Below, in pieces: positions 15,023 to 24,448 of a stretch of 64,000 nt of DNA. The DNA is from Isoptericola chiayiensis. GTDB lineage: Bacteria > Actinomycetota > Actinomycetes > Actinomycetales > Cellulomonadaceae. The translations under genes were made by a program, and so were the position numbers. Within the stretch, counting starts at the first letter, position 1. Every line of letters begins with the position of its first letter. Under the pieces are notes generated by a model. That model ran no database searches. It was given only the letters and a program-made list of their open reading frames with translations, and had not been told where the DNA came from. The stretch spans positions 24,420 through 88,419 of the forward strand of contig NZ_JABEZT010000005.1 in the NCBI RefSeq assembly GCF_013149805.1, read 5' to 3'.

Positions 15023-17089
15023 ATGCGACGACGCACCACCCCGCCCCTCTTCGACCCGACCGCCGTCCGCCCCTGGAACGCGCAGATCGACGGTCTCGGC
15101 TACGGCGGGGACTACAACCCCGAGCAGTGGCCCGACGAGGTCCGTGTCGAGGACCTGCGCCTCCTGCGCGAGGCCGGGGTCAACGTGCTGTCGGTCGCGA
15201 TCTTCGCCTGGGCCACGATCGAGCCCCGTGAGGGCGAGCTGGACTGGACCTGGCTCGACGAGACCATGGACCGCCTCCACGCCGCCGGCATCCAGGTCGC
15301 CCTGGCCACCGCGACCGCGTCGCCGCCGCCGTGGCTGACCCGCAAGCACCCGGAGATCCTGCCCCGTCTGGCGGACGGCACGGTGCTGCATCAGGGCGCC
15401 CGCCAGTCGTACTCGGTCACGCACCCGCTGCACCGCGAGTACGCGCTGCGCATGACCGCCCGCATGGCCGAGCGCTACGGCGACCACCCGGCGCTGGCGC
15501 TGTGGCACGTGGACAACGAGATCGGCTGCCACGTCCCGCGCGACTACTCCGACGCCGCGGCGGCCGCGTTCCGCGTCTGGCTCGCCGAGCGCTACGGCAC
15601 GATCGAGCGGCTCAACGAGGCCTGGGGCACCGCCTTCTGGTCCCAGCGGTACGCCACGTTCGAGGACGTGCTGCCACCGCTGGTCGCCCCCATGTTCTCC
15701 AACCCCACCCAGCAGCTCGACTTCGACCGGTTCAGCTCGGACGCGCTCCTCGACTACTACCGGGACCTGCGCGACACCCTGCGCGAGCTCACGCCGCACG
15801 TGCCCACGACGACGAACCTCATGACCACGTCGACCACCAAGGGCATGGACTACTTCTCGTGGGCGGACGACCTCGACGTCGTCGCCAACGACCACTACAC
15901 GATTGCCGCCGACCCCGACCGGCACGTCGAGCTCGCCCTGTCGGCAGACCTGTCGCGCGGTGTCGCAGGCGGCGAGCCGTGGATGCTCATGGAGCACTCG
16001 ACGTCGGCCGTGAACTGGCAGCCCCGCAACCGCGCCAAGCTCCCCGGCGAGATGCTGCGCAACTCGCTCCAGCACGTCGCCCGCGGGGCCGACGCCGTCA
16101 TGTACTTCCAGTGGCGCCAGTCGAAGGCGGGCGCCGAGAAGTACCACTCGGCGATGCTGCCGCACGCCGGCACCGACACCGACGTCTGGCGGAACACGGT
16201 CGAGCTCGGCGACGCGCTGCGCCGGCTCGGCGAGGTCCGCGGCTCCCGCGTCACCTCCCGCGCCGCGCTCCTGGTGGACTACCCGGCGTGGTGGGCGGCC
16301 GAGCTGGACTCCCACCCCACGCAGGACCTGCGCTACATGGACGAGGTCCGGGCCTGGTACGCCGCGCTGTGGAGCCGCGGCGTCACGGTCGACACGGTCA
16401 CCCCGCGCGCCGACCTCGACGGCTACGACCTGATCGTCGTGCCCACCCTGTACCTGGTCGACGACGAGGGTGCGGAGAACGTCGCGGCCGCGGCCGAGCG
16501 CGGGGCCACGGTCGTGGTGACGTTCTTCTCCGGCATCGTCGACGAGAACGACCAGGTACGCCTCGGCGGCTACCCCGGCGCTTTCCGCGACCTGCTGGGC
16601 GTGCGGACCGAGGAGTTCACCCCGCTGCAGGAGGGCGAGTCCGTGCGCGTGGTCGGCAAGGCCGTCGACGGCGAGGCGAGCGCCGACCTGTGGGGCGAGA
16701 AGACGCACGTCGCCGACGGCACCGAGGTCACCGCCACGTACGACGACGGTCCGCTGGCCGGGCGTCCGGCGGTCACCCGCCGCTACGTCGGCTCGGGCGC
16801 CGCCTGGTACGTGGGCACCCGGTTGCGACGCGACGGGCTGGACGCGCTCGTGGGTCGTCTGGTCGAGGAGTCCGGCGTGGTGCCCGAGGTCGTGGCCCCG
16901 GCAGGCGTCGAGGTCGTCCGGCGCCACGCCGACGACGGCGCGACGAGCTGGCTGTTCGCGATCAACCACACCGACGAGGCTGCCGCTCTGGACACGCCGC
17001 CGGGCACCGAGCTGCTCACGGGGAGCGCCGTCGACGGGTGGCTCGACGTCCCCGCCGGAGCCGTCCGGGTGCTGCGCACCACCGCCTGA
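15023..17089 (+). CDS. Beta-galactosidase, GH42
   Basis: A 688-residue GH42 enzyme: TIM barrel with GGDYNPEQWP near residue 28, acid/base E166 in VDNEIG and nucleophile E324 in MLMEHSTSAVNW. A trimerisation-type domain and a short C-terminal beta domain follow. It has no signal peptide, so it acts on imported oligosaccharides. It lacks the four-cysteine zinc cluster seen in the second GH42 here. ATG 15023 has no clear ribosome binding site. It is the first gene of a three-gene glycosidase operon. By context it removes galactose from rhamnogalacturonan fragments, which is an inference. Confidence 0.9.
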   Translation: MRRRTTPPLFDPTAVRPWNAQIDGLGYGGDYNPEQWPDEVRVEDLRLLREAGVNVLSVAIFAWATIEPREGELDWTWLDETMDRLHAAGIQVALATATASPPPWLTRKHPEILPRLADGTVLHQGARQSYSVTHPLHREYALRMTARMAERYGDHPALALWHVDNEIGCHVPRDYSDAAAAAFRVWLAERYGTIERLNEAWGTAFWSQRYATFEDVLPPLVAPMFSNPTQQLDFDRFSSDALLDYYRDLRDTLRELTPHVPTTTNLMTTSTTKGMDYFSWADDLDVVANDHYTIAADPDRHVELALSADLSRGVAGGEPWMLMEHSTSAVNWQPRNRAKLPGEMLRNSLQHVARGADAVMYFQWRQSKAGAEKYHSAMLPHAGTDTDVWRNTVELGDALRRLGEVRGSRVTSRAALLVDYPAWWAAELDSHPTQDLRYMDEVRAWYAALWSRGVTVDTVTPRADLDGYDLIVVPTLYLVDDEGAENVAAAAERGATVVVTFFSGIVDENDQVRLGGYPGAFRDLLGVRTEEFTPLQEGESVRVVGKAVDGEASADLWGEKTHVADGTEVTATYDDGPLAGRPAVTRRYVGSGAAWYVGTRLRRDGLDALVGRLVEESGVVPEVVAPAGVEVVRRHADDGATSWLFAINHTDEAAALDTPPGTELLTGSAVDGWLDVPAGAVRVLRTTA

Positions 17090-17103
17090 TCCCGGAGGAT
17101 CCC

Positions 17104-19461
17104 GTGCATGCTCACGACGTCGTGAGCGGCCCGGTCGGGCCGTACGCCTTCGTCTTCTGGAACGACGACCTTGACGACGCGGCGGTGGTGGACCGGCTCC
17201 GCGAGCTGGCGGGCGCCGGGTTCGTCGGGGTGACGCTCAGCGCCCGCGTCGGCCTGAGCCGCCGGGTCGGCTACCTCACGGACGAGTACCTGCGGCTGGT
17301 GCGCGTCGCCGTGGACGAGTGCGCGCGCCTCGGCCTGGCGGTGATGCTCTACGACGAGGCGTCCTACCCGTCCGGCTCGGCGAACGGCGCCGTCGTCGCC
17401 CGCGACCCGGGCCACGCGGCCCGGTGCCTCGTGCCCGTGGTGCGTGACGTCGTCGTACCCGGGAACGACGACGGCGCCGCGGCCGTGCCCGGGTACTGGC
17501 GCCCCGCACTGGGCCGGGACCTGGACGCCCGGCTGCTGGCGGTCGTCGCCCGCCGTGTGCACGACGGCGTCCCGGCCGACGACGGCGCCCGCCTGCTGCC
17601 GGTGCGCGCCCCCGGCGTCGTGCTCCTCGACCTGGCACCCGGCACCTGGCAGGTGACCGCGGTGTACGACGCGGCCAGCGGCGGCACGATCCGCGGCGCG
17701 CACGCCGAGGAGGACGACGGTTCGGCCCTCGCCCCGCCCGCCGCGGACCTGCTGGACCCGGCCGCGGTGGCGGCGTTCGTCGAGCTCACCCACGACGCCT
17801 ACGCCGCGGCGCTCGACGACCACCTCGGCTCCACCGTCGTGGCGATGTTCACCGACGAGCCGTTCCTGCTCGGCCGCGGGCACCGCCCGCACGCCCGCCC
17901 GTACACGCGAGGGCTGGAGGACGAGGCCGCGAGCGCCCTGGGCACCGACCGCGACGACGTGCTGCGCCGTCTGCCGACCCTGTGGGACGACGACGGCACG
18001 CGCCCGGGCGGCACCGACCCGGCCGCCAGCGGGTTCGCGCGGACGTGGGCCGACGTGGTCCGCGACCGGCTCGCCCGCGTCTACTACGGTGCGCTCGCCG
18101 CCTGGTGCGCACGCCACGGCATCGCGCTGACCGGGCACCCGGCCGAACCGGACGACCTCGCCACGACCGGTCTGCTGGACTGGCCGGGCCAGGACACGGT
18201 CTGGCGGTGGGTGCTGCCCGGTCCGACGGCCCTGGAGGGCCCCGAGTCCACGGCCGCGAAGGTGGCGGCGAGCGCGGCACGGCGGCGCGGCGCACCCGCG
18301 CTGACGGAGGTGCTGGGGGCGTACGGGTGGCGGCTGGACCTGGACGAGGCACGCTGGCTGCTGGACTGGTACCTGTCGCGCGGGGTGACGGTGCCGGTGT
18401 TCCACGCGTTCTTCGCCTCGGTGCGCGGCGGCCGGGCGTTCGAGAGCGAGCCGGACCTGGGCGTGCACAACTCGTGGTGGCCGCACCTGCCGCCGCTGGT
18501 GGCGTACGTGCGCCGGGTGGCCGAGCTGATGGCGGCGCACCCGCCGGTCTGGTCGGTGGGGGTGCTGTGCCCGCCGGACGCGGCGCCGTCGGGCGGTGTG
18601 GTGCGGGCGTTGCTCCAGGGCCAGGTGGACTTCGGGTACACGGTCGACGGCGCGGGGTACGACGTGGTGGTGGATCCGGCCGACGGCGTGCCGGACGCCG
18701 CGGCGGTCCGGCATCGTCTGGAGGAGCTGGGTCGGCCGGCGGTAAACTGCGTCCCGGCGGCGCCTGACCTCCGCGCCGTGGTGCTGGGGGACGACCGGGG
18801 CACGGTGTTCTTCCACGAGGGCGAGGAGCCGGTGGCCACGAGGGTCCGGGTCCCGCACGTCCCGGCCGAACCGTGCTGGTGGGACCCGTTCACGGACCGG
18901 CGGCACCCGGTGTCGGTCGCGAGCGACGGCCGGGTCGACCTGCGTCTGCGGCCCCGGCAGACCCTGGCGCTGGTGACACGCAGCGGCCCCGTCGAGGACG
19001 GGCACCCGCCGGACGGTCCGCGCGCCGGGGGCGATCCCGTCGAGCTGTCGGGCTGGACCGGGGTCCTGGAGCGAGCGATCTGCGACCTGGACGAGATCCA
19101 GGACGCACCCGGCGACGCTGCCGCGGAGGCACCCGTGCTGGGGCTCGGCGACTGGACGCAGCATCCGGTGCTGCGCCGGTTCGCGGGCACCTACCGCTAC
19201 GCGACGACGTTCACGCCGACCGCTGCCGCACGCACGATCGACCTGGGGGACGTCGGCGGGGCCGCGACGGTGCTGGTCGACGGCGTCGTCGTGGGCCACG
19301 CGCTCTCGGCACCGTACGAGGTCGACCTGCCGGTGCTCGACGCCGGCGAGCACCGGCTCGAGGTGCTGGTCAGCAACAGCGCGGCGAACTACTACGAGGG
19401 TGCCGGCAGCCCGTCGGGGCTGATCGGGCCGGTCACCCTGCGGCCCCGGCACCACCGATGA
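17104..19461 (+). CDS. GH106-like glycoside hydrolase, probable alpha-L-rhamnosidase
   Basis: A 785-residue intracellular protein. The N-terminal barrel has FVFWNDDLD, LYDEASYPSGSANGAVV near residue 85 and an acidic FTDEPF, segments I associate with GH106-type rhamnosidases. Later come RGVTVPVFHAFFASVRGG and a C-terminal galactose-binding-like beta-sandwich (about 680-785, with ATVLVDGVVVGHA). GTG 17104 follows CCGGAGGATCCC, and the open frame further upstream is an out-of-frame shadow of the GH42 gene. It lies between two GH42 genes in one operon and close to the rha genes, which supports rhamnoside cleavage. The family call rests on motif memory, not alignment. Confidence 0.65.
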   Translation: MHAHDVVSGPVGPYAFVFWNDDLDDAAVVDRLRELAGAGFVGVTLSARVGLSRRVGYLTDEYLRLVRVAVDECARLGLAVMLYDEASYPSGSANGAVVARDPGHAARCLVPVVRDVVVPGNDDGAAAVPGYWRPALGRDLDARLLAVVARRVHDGVPADDGARLLPVRAPGVVLLDLAPGTWQVTAVYDAASGGTIRGAHAEEDDGSALAPPAADLLDPAAVAAFVELTHDAYAAALDDHLGSTVVAMFTDEPFLLGRGHRPHARPYTRGLEDEAASALGTDRDDVLRRLPTLWDDDGTRPGGTDPAASGFARTWADVVRDRLARVYYGALAAWCARHGIALTGHPAEPDDLATTGLLDWPGQDTVWRWVLPGPTALEGPESTAAKVAASAARRRGAPALTEVLGAYGWRLDLDEARWLLDWYLSRGVTVPVFHAFFASVRGGRAFESEPDLGVHNSWWPHLPPLVAYVRRVAELMAAHPPVWSVGVLCPPDAAPSGGVVRALLQGQVDFGYTVDGAGYDVVVDPADGVPDAAAVRHRLEELGRPAVNCVPAAPDLRAVVLGDDRGTVFFHEGEEPVATRVRVPHVPAEPCWWDPFTDRRHPVSVASDGRVDLRLRPRQTLALVTRSGPVEDGHPPDGPRAGGDPVELSGWTGVLERAICDLDEIQDAPGDAAAEAPVLGLGDWTQHPVLRRFAGTYRYATTFTPTAAARTIDLGDVGGAATVLVDGVVVGHALSAPYEVDLPVLDAGEHRLEVLVSNSAANYYEGAGSPSGLIGPVTLRPRHHR

Positions 19462-19471
19462 GGGAGCACCG

Positions 19472-21526
19472 ATGACACCGTACGAGTCGTTCCGCGAGCG
19501 CCTGCCGCACCTGGTGTTCGGCGGGGACTACAACCCGGAGCAGTGGCCGCGTCAGGTGTGGCGCGAGGACGTCGCGCTGATGCGCGAGGCGGGGGTGAAC
19601 CTCGTCAGCGTCGGGGTGTTCTCGTGGTCCTCGCTGGAGCCCGCGGACGGCGACTTCCGGTTCGGCTGGCTGGACGAGGTCATGGACCTGCTCGCCGAGG
19701 CGGGGATCGCCGTCGACCTGGCCACGCCCAACGCCTCGCCCCCGCCGTGGCTCGCCGAGGACCACCCCGCCACGCTCATGACGCACCGGGACGGGATGCG
19801 CGCGGGAGTCGGCCTGCGCGGCCACTTCTGCCCGACGGCGCCCGCGTACGTCGACCGCAGCCGGCGCCTCGCGCAGCGCCTCGCGGAGCGGTACGGCGGC
19901 CACCCGGCGCTGGCGATGTGGCACGTCGGCAACGAGTACCACGCCCAGTGCTTCTGCGACGGCTGCGACGCCGCGTTCGTGACGTGGCTGCGGACCCGGT
20001 ACGGGAGCCTGGACGCGTTGAACGAGGCGTGGCAGACGGCGGTGTGGAGCCAGGGGTACTCCGCTTGGTCGCAGGTGCACCTCCCGCGGCCGACCCGCTT
20101 GGGCACGAACCCGGTGAACCCGGCGCGCGAGCTCGACTTCGCGCGGTTCACCTCCGACACCCAGCTGGACCTGTTCACCGCCGAGCGCGACCTGCTGCGG
20201 GCCGTGACGCCGCAGGTCCCGGTCACGACGAACTTCTTCGGGCTGGTCCCGCTGCACGACTACCGCCGCTGGGCCCGCGAGGTCGACGTCGTCGCCTTCG
20301 ACTCCTACCCGGACCCGGCCCGCGACGGCTCGCACGTGACCGCCGCGTTCCACGGCGACCTGATGCGTTCCCTCGGCGACGGCGCCCCGTGGCTGCTGCT
20401 GGAGCAGGCCGCCGGTGCGGTGAGCCAGTGGGAGGTCAACGTGACCAAGCCGCCGGGGCGGATGCGTCTCGACTCGTGGCAGGCGGTGGGTCACGGCGCG
20501 GACGCGGTCATGTTCTTCCAGTGGCGCGCGGCCCGGGCCGGCCACGAGCGCTTCCACTCGGCGATGCTCCCGCACGGCGGGACCGCGACGCGCGGCTGGC
20601 GCGAGGTGCGGGAGCTGGGGCAGGAGCTCGGCCGTGCCCGGCCGGTCGTCGGCGGGCGGACCGACGCCGAGGTGGCGATCGCCTTCGACTGGGAGAGCTG
20701 GTGGGCGTTGCGCGGTCCCGCGCTGCCCGTGAACCGGGACGAGTACCAGGCCACGGTCCTGGAGCACTACACGGCGCTGTGGCGCCGGAACGTCGCGGTG
20801 GACGTCGTCTCCCTCGACGACGACCTGACCGGCTACCGCGCCGTCGCCGTCCCGCACCAGTACGTGCTGTCCGACGCGCAGGCCGCCGCCCTCGCGGCGT
20901 TCGTGGACGGCGGCGGGCACCTGCTGGTGGGGTGCTTCTCCGGGATCGTCGACGCCCACGACCGCGTCCATCTGCCGGGGTACGCACCCGGCCTGCGACC
21001 GGTCGTCGGCGCGCACGTGCGCGACCTGTCCGCGCTGCCCGACGGCGTCACGCTCGGCCTGGACGTCGCGCCCGGCGGTCTGCTCGACGGCGCCCCAGGC
21101 GGGGCGTCGGCCGCGCGGTGGCAGGACGACCTCGTGCTCGAGGGCGGCACCGCCGAGGCGACCTACGCCGACGGCGACCTGGCCGGGAGTCCTGCCGTCG
21201 TCTCCCACGTGCGGGGCGCCGGCCGGGCCGTCTACCTGGGCACCCGGCTCGACGAGGCCGCCTTGGACCACCTGGTCGGGCGGTTCGTGGACGACGCCGG
21301 TGTCCGGCCCGTGGCGGACGCGCCGAACGGGGTCGAGGTGACCGAGAGGGTGGTGTCCGGGCTGCGGTACCGGTTCCTGCTCAACCATGCGGCGGCGGCA
21401 CGGTCGGTCACGCTCGACGCCGACGGGACCGACCTGCTGACCGGTCGCGGGTTCGGTGCCGGGGACGTGCTGGAGCTGGCTCCTCGCGGGGTCGCCGTGC
21501 TGACCCGGCCGCACCCCCACCCCTGA
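19472..21526 (+). CDS. Beta-galactosidase, GH42 with zinc-site cysteines
   Basis: A 684-residue GH42 enzyme. GGDYNPEQWP is at residues 18-27, acid/base E155 in VGNEYH and nucleophile E311 in LLLEQAAGAVSQW. Cysteines 120, 160, 162 and 165 match the structural zinc cluster known from Thermus-type GH42 enzymes. No signal peptide is present. ATG 19472 follows GATGAGGGAGCACC, 10 bases after the preceding stop. Its difference from the first GH42 suggests a different linkage preference. It is the last gene of the operon, and no terminator is evident in the 35 bases before the convergent cupin gene. Confidence 0.9.
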   Translation: MTPYESFRERLPHLVFGGDYNPEQWPRQVWREDVALMREAGVNLVSVGVFSWSSLEPADGDFRFGWLDEVMDLLAEAGIAVDLATPNASPPPWLAEDHPATLMTHRDGMRAGVGLRGHFCPTAPAYVDRSRRLAQRLAERYGGHPALAMWHVGNEYHAQCFCDGCDAAFVTWLRTRYGSLDALNEAWQTAVWSQGYSAWSQVHLPRPTRLGTNPVNPARELDFARFTSDTQLDLFTAERDLLRAVTPQVPVTTNFFGLVPLHDYRRWAREVDVVAFDSYPDPARDGSHVTAAFHGDLMRSLGDGAPWLLLEQAAGAVSQWEVNVTKPPGRMRLDSWQAVGHGADAVMFFQWRAARAGHERFHSAMLPHGGTATRGWREVRELGQELGRARPVVGGRTDAEVAIAFDWESWWALRGPALPVNRDEYQATVLEHYTALWRRNVAVDVVSLDDDLTGYRAVAVPHQYVLSDAQAAALAAFVDGGGHLLVGCFSGIVDAHDRVHLPGYAPGLRPVVGAHVRDLSALPDGVTLGLDVAPGGLLDGAPGGASAARWQDDLVLEGGTAEATYADGDLAGSPAVVSHVRGAGRAVYLGTRLDEAALDHLVGRFVDDAGVRPVADAPNGVEVTERVVSGLRYRFLLNHAAAARSVTLDADGTDLLTGRGFGAGDVLELAPRGVAVLTRPHPHP

Positions 21527-21561
21527 CCGCTGTGGGCATGATCGGAGCGCTCAGTGAAGGC

Positions 21562-22290
21562 CTAGAGCGGCCAGGTCTGCAGCCGCCCGCACATCCCGTA
21601 GCGGCGCGGTCCGACGTGGGCGTCCGCCGTCGCGACCGCGCCGTCGCCGAGCGTCACCGCGGACGCGTCCGCCAGCGCCTCCAGCGCCGCGTCCGTCTGA
21701 CCTGCGGCCTGCACCACCGACGACTCCCAGGTCTCCCGCCAGCCCGCGGTCCGGGGCGCGACCAGCCGGGCCGCGGCGTCGTGCAGCCCGTCCAGGGCGT
21801 CCGGACCGTGCTGCTCGACGGCGGTCCGCAGCGCGGCGTAACCCTCCAGCGCCAGGTCCCGGCGATCTCTCGCGGCCGCGGCGACCTCGGCGTCGGTGGC
21901 ACCGTCGTCGAGCCGCGGCAGCGTGGTCGCGGCCGCGTAGCGCTCGACGTCGGCGAGCACGTCGGGTGGGTAGGTCAGCACGGCGTCCCCGGCCTCCGGC
22001 AGCCCCGCGTTGGACATGACGACCAGCACCTCGAGGCCGCCGAGGTTCACCGCGCGGTGGACGACGCCGGGAGTGAACCAGACGATCCGGCCGGGCTCGA
22101 GCTCGTGCACCGCAAACCCGTCCGGTCCCACCGTCTCGACGCGACCGCGCCCGCCGAGCGTCACGTACGCCTCGGTGGACGTGGTGTGCAGGTGCGGCGA
22201 GCCGCTGCCATGGGGCGCGTCGTCGGCCGGCCAGTCGTAGACCCGCAGGTGGCTGACGGAGGTCCCGCCCGGGAACAGCGGACCCGTCAT
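21562..22290 (-). CDS. Cupin-domain protein with an extra C-terminal helical region
   Basis: A 242-residue protein. A cupin barrel spans about residues 10-110, with metal ligands suggested by PHLHTTSTEAYV and GVVHRAVN. A mostly helical region of about 110 residues follows (YAAATTLPRLDD to ESSVVQAAGQTDAALEALAD) that I do not recognise. The start overlaps the stop of the PmoA-like gene (ATGA), and it is the last gene of a seven-gene importer operon. Cupins in such settings isomerise, epimerise or bind the sugar or act as sensors. The exact role is unknown. Confidence 0.75.
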   Translation of the reverse strand: MTGPLFPGGTSVSHLRVYDWPADDAPHGSGSPHLHTTSTEAYVTLGGRGRVETVGPDGFAVHELEPGRIVWFTPGVVHRAVNLGGLEVLVVMSNAGLPEAGDAVLTYPPDVLADVERYAAATTLPRLDDGATDAEVAAAARDRRDLALEGYAALRTAVEQHGPDALDGLHDAAARLVAPRTAGWRETWESSVVQAAGQTDAALEALADASAVTLGDGAVATADAHVGPRRYGMCGRLQTWPL

Positions 22291-23297
22291 CGACCGGCGA
22301 CCGGTTCCACGTGCCCCGCCTCGACCACGCTCTCGCCGGCCAGCACCCGGCGACCCGTCGCCGCCAGCCGCGCCGCGCGGTCGCCGTCCGAGGCGCCGTC
22401 CGCCACCACCACGCCGTACTCGAAGGTCAGGGTCTGCCCCGGGGCGAACCCGACCTCCTCGCTGAAGAACGGTGCCGGGCACAGGCACGCGAACGGCACC
22501 GACCGCACGAACCACTGCGGGACGCCCCCGGGGTTGGTGCCCGGGTCGACCATGAGGACCGTCGACTCGCGCGAGCCGCCCTCCGGCCCGGGCGCGGCGC
22601 CGTCGTGCCGCCCGACGAACCCGAGCCACGGCGCGCGCACCCCGCGGACGTCCTCGGCATCGGCGGGCGCGGCGGACCCGTCGTCGCCCGCCACCAGCAC
22701 CTGGCCGCCGGTGAACGAGCGCGGACCGCGCCAGAACAGACCCCCGTAGCCGGCGTTCTCCCGGCCGTTCGTGGTCGGGCTGCCCAGGTCGAGCGGGCGG
22801 TCCGACACGTTGGTCATGACCGACCGGAACGTCAGCACCCAGGACGTCGCGTCGTCGTCGGGCACCACGACCTGCACCGTGCGCTCCTCGCGCACGACGA
22901 CGTCACCCGGCGTGCCGTCGTCGGCCGGAGGCGTCCGCCAGGCCAGGTCCTCCACGAAGCCGCACGGCCCCAGCGCCGTGAACTGCTCGTGCTCCATCGA
23001 TCCGTCGTTGTGCAGGTCGACATACCCGCCCTCGGCGTGCACGTAGTTGGGCCCGCCCCAGAAGTTCCACGGACCCACGTGCGGCAGGGACCAGGCGATG
23101 CCCTTGTGCCACACGTGGTCCCACGGCCGGTACTCGCTGACGACCGCACCGCTGCGGGTCCGCAGCGGGTGCAGGTACGGGCGCGGGCTCTCGTAGGGGA
23201 CATCGGCGGGACGGTAGACATAGGTGAACAGGTCGACCCCGTCGCGCTGCCCTGTCATCGCCGCGCCGTCGGAGTTCAACGTGACCGCCATGTTCAT
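22287..23297 (-). CDS. PmoA-like (DUF6807) family protein
   Basis: A 336-residue protein of the family annotated as PmoA or DUF6807, found in sugar-catabolic operons beside Gfo/Idh oxidoreductases. Typical segments are YRPYLHPLRTRSG-like RPYLHPLRTRSGAVVSEYRP, DHVWHKGIAWSLPHV and a conserved NFWGGPNYV. The name PmoA is misleading, since no monooxygenase role is supported. ATG 23297 overlaps the preceding stop (ATGA). The biochemical role is unknown; the beta-sandwich form recalls aldose-epimerase-like carbohydrate binding. Confidence 0.75.
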   Translation of the reverse strand: MNMAVTLNSDGAAMTGQRDGVDLFTYVYRPADVPYESPRPYLHPLRTRSGAVVSEYRPWDHVWHKGIAWSLPHVGPWNFWGGPNYVHAEGGYVDLHNDGSMEHEQFTALGPCGFVEDLAWRTPPADDGTPGDVVVREERTVQVVVPDDDATSWVLTFRSVMTNVSDRPLDLGSPTTNGRENAGYGGLFWRGPRSFTGGQVLVAGDDGSAAPADAEDVRGVRAPWLGFVGRHDGAAPGPEGGSRESTVLMVDPGTNPGGVPQWFVRSVPFACLCPAPFFSEEVGFAPGQTLTFEYGVVVADGASDGDRAARLAATGRRVLAGESVVEAGHVEPVAGR

Positions 23298-24430
23298 AAC
23301 CCTTCGCCGGTGTCCTTGACCGGGGGCCACGGTGCCCCCGTACCGCCCATACTGGCGTAGAACGGGTCTCCGGGACAGATCTCCCCGCGGGACACCGGAG
23401 ATCCCGTGAACGCCGAGCGGTAGATCGCGGCCGCCAGCTCGAGAGATCCGCGGACGTCGGCGATCGCCGCGGGCGGGGCCTCCCCGGCCACCAGCGCCCG
23501 GTAGGTGGGCACGAGCTGGCCCAGGTGACCCGACCGGCCCTCATCGACGGCGGTGCCGCGGGTGGCGACGACGTCGTCGGCCCAGAGCCGGGTGACGTCC
23601 TCGTGCCCGGGGGCCGGTGTCACCGTCCAGTGCTCGTCGTCGTAGCCGTACAGGTGGTGCAGCTCGACGGTGGCGCGCTCGGTGTCGAACCGTAGCGACG
23701 AGGTCTGGCGCGGGGACAGCAGCGAGTTCGTGATGCTGGCCATCGCCCCGGACTGGAGGCGCACCATCGCCATCGAGACGTCCTCGGTGTCGACGTGGCG
23801 GGCCAGCCGGCCCGCCATCGCCCGCACCTCGGACCAGTCGCCCAGGATCGACAGCATCAGGTCGAACTGGTGGATGCCGTGCCCCATCGTGGGCCCGCCG
23901 CCCTCGGTGTCGAACCGGCCGCGCCACGGCACCTCGAAGTACTCCGGGGGCCGGAACCACATCGTGTCGCAGGTCGCCACGAGCGGACGTCCCAGCGTGC
24001 CGTCGGCAAGCATCCGGCGCAGGCGCAGCGCCCCGGGGCCGAACCGGTGCTGCACGATCTGGGTGACCGTCGCGGTCGAGGCGCGCTCGGCCTCGGCCAG
24101 GGCGTCGATCTGCTCCAGCGACAGCACGGCCGGCTTCTCGACGACGACGTGCACCCCGGCGGCCAGCGCGGCGCGGGCCTGCTCCAGGTGCAGCGACGGC
24201 GGGGTGCAGATGTGCAGGACGTCGACGTCGCCGTCGTCCAGCAGTGCCTGCAGGTCGGTGCCGTGGCGGGGCGCGGAGTGCCGGGTGGCGAACTCCTCCG
24301 CGCGCGCGGCGTCGATGTCGACGGCGGCGACGAGCTCGACCTGCTCGAGGCCCGGCTGCTGCGCCAGGGCGTGCACGGCGTCGGCGTGATGGTGGGCGAT
24401 CGCCCCGGTGCCCAGGATGGCGACCTTCAT
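23294..24430 (-). CDS. Gfo/Idh/MocA-family oxidoreductase
   Basis: A 378-residue NAD(P)-dependent dehydrogenase. The Rossmann motif GTGAIAHHHA is at residues 7-16, the signature VVVEKPA near 95, and a catalytic region contains GGPTMGHGIHQFDLMLSILG with the usual histidine. Members oxidise or reduce sugar carbons or act in hydrolysis by transient oxidation. It sits after the ABC permeases and before the PmoA-like gene, so it probably processes the imported sugar. The substrate is unknown. Confidence 0.85.
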   Translation of the reverse strand: MKVAILGTGAIAHHHADAVHALAQQPGLEQVELVAAVDIDAARAEEFATRHSAPRHGTDLQALLDDGDVDVLHICTPPSLHLEQARAALAAGVHVVVEKPAVLSLEQIDALAEAERASTATVTQIVQHRFGPGALRLRRMLADGTLGRPLVATCDTMWFRPPEYFEVPWRGRFDTEGGGPTMGHGIHQFDLMLSILGDWSEVRAMAGRLARHVDTEDVSMAMVRLQSGAMASITNSLLSPRQTSSLRFDTERATVELHHLYGYDDEHWTVTPAPGHEDVTRLWADDVVATRGTAVDEGRSGHLGQLVPTYRALVAGEAPPAAIADVRGSLELAAAIYRSAFTGSPVSRGEICPGDPFYASMGGTGAPWPPVKDTGEGL

Positions 24431-24448
24431 GGAACTCGCTTTCGTGTG

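Noticed and set aside
15331-19461. Very long open frame of 1376 codons
   Set aside because: Its first part is an arginine- and proline-rich shadow of the first GH42 gene in another frame. Only the part from GTG 17104, behind a good ribosome binding site, reads as a protein family.
22287-23297. Methane monooxygenase subunit suggested by the family name PmoA
   Set aside because: The sequence is soluble, lacks the membrane helices of particulate monooxygenase, and sits in a sugar operon.
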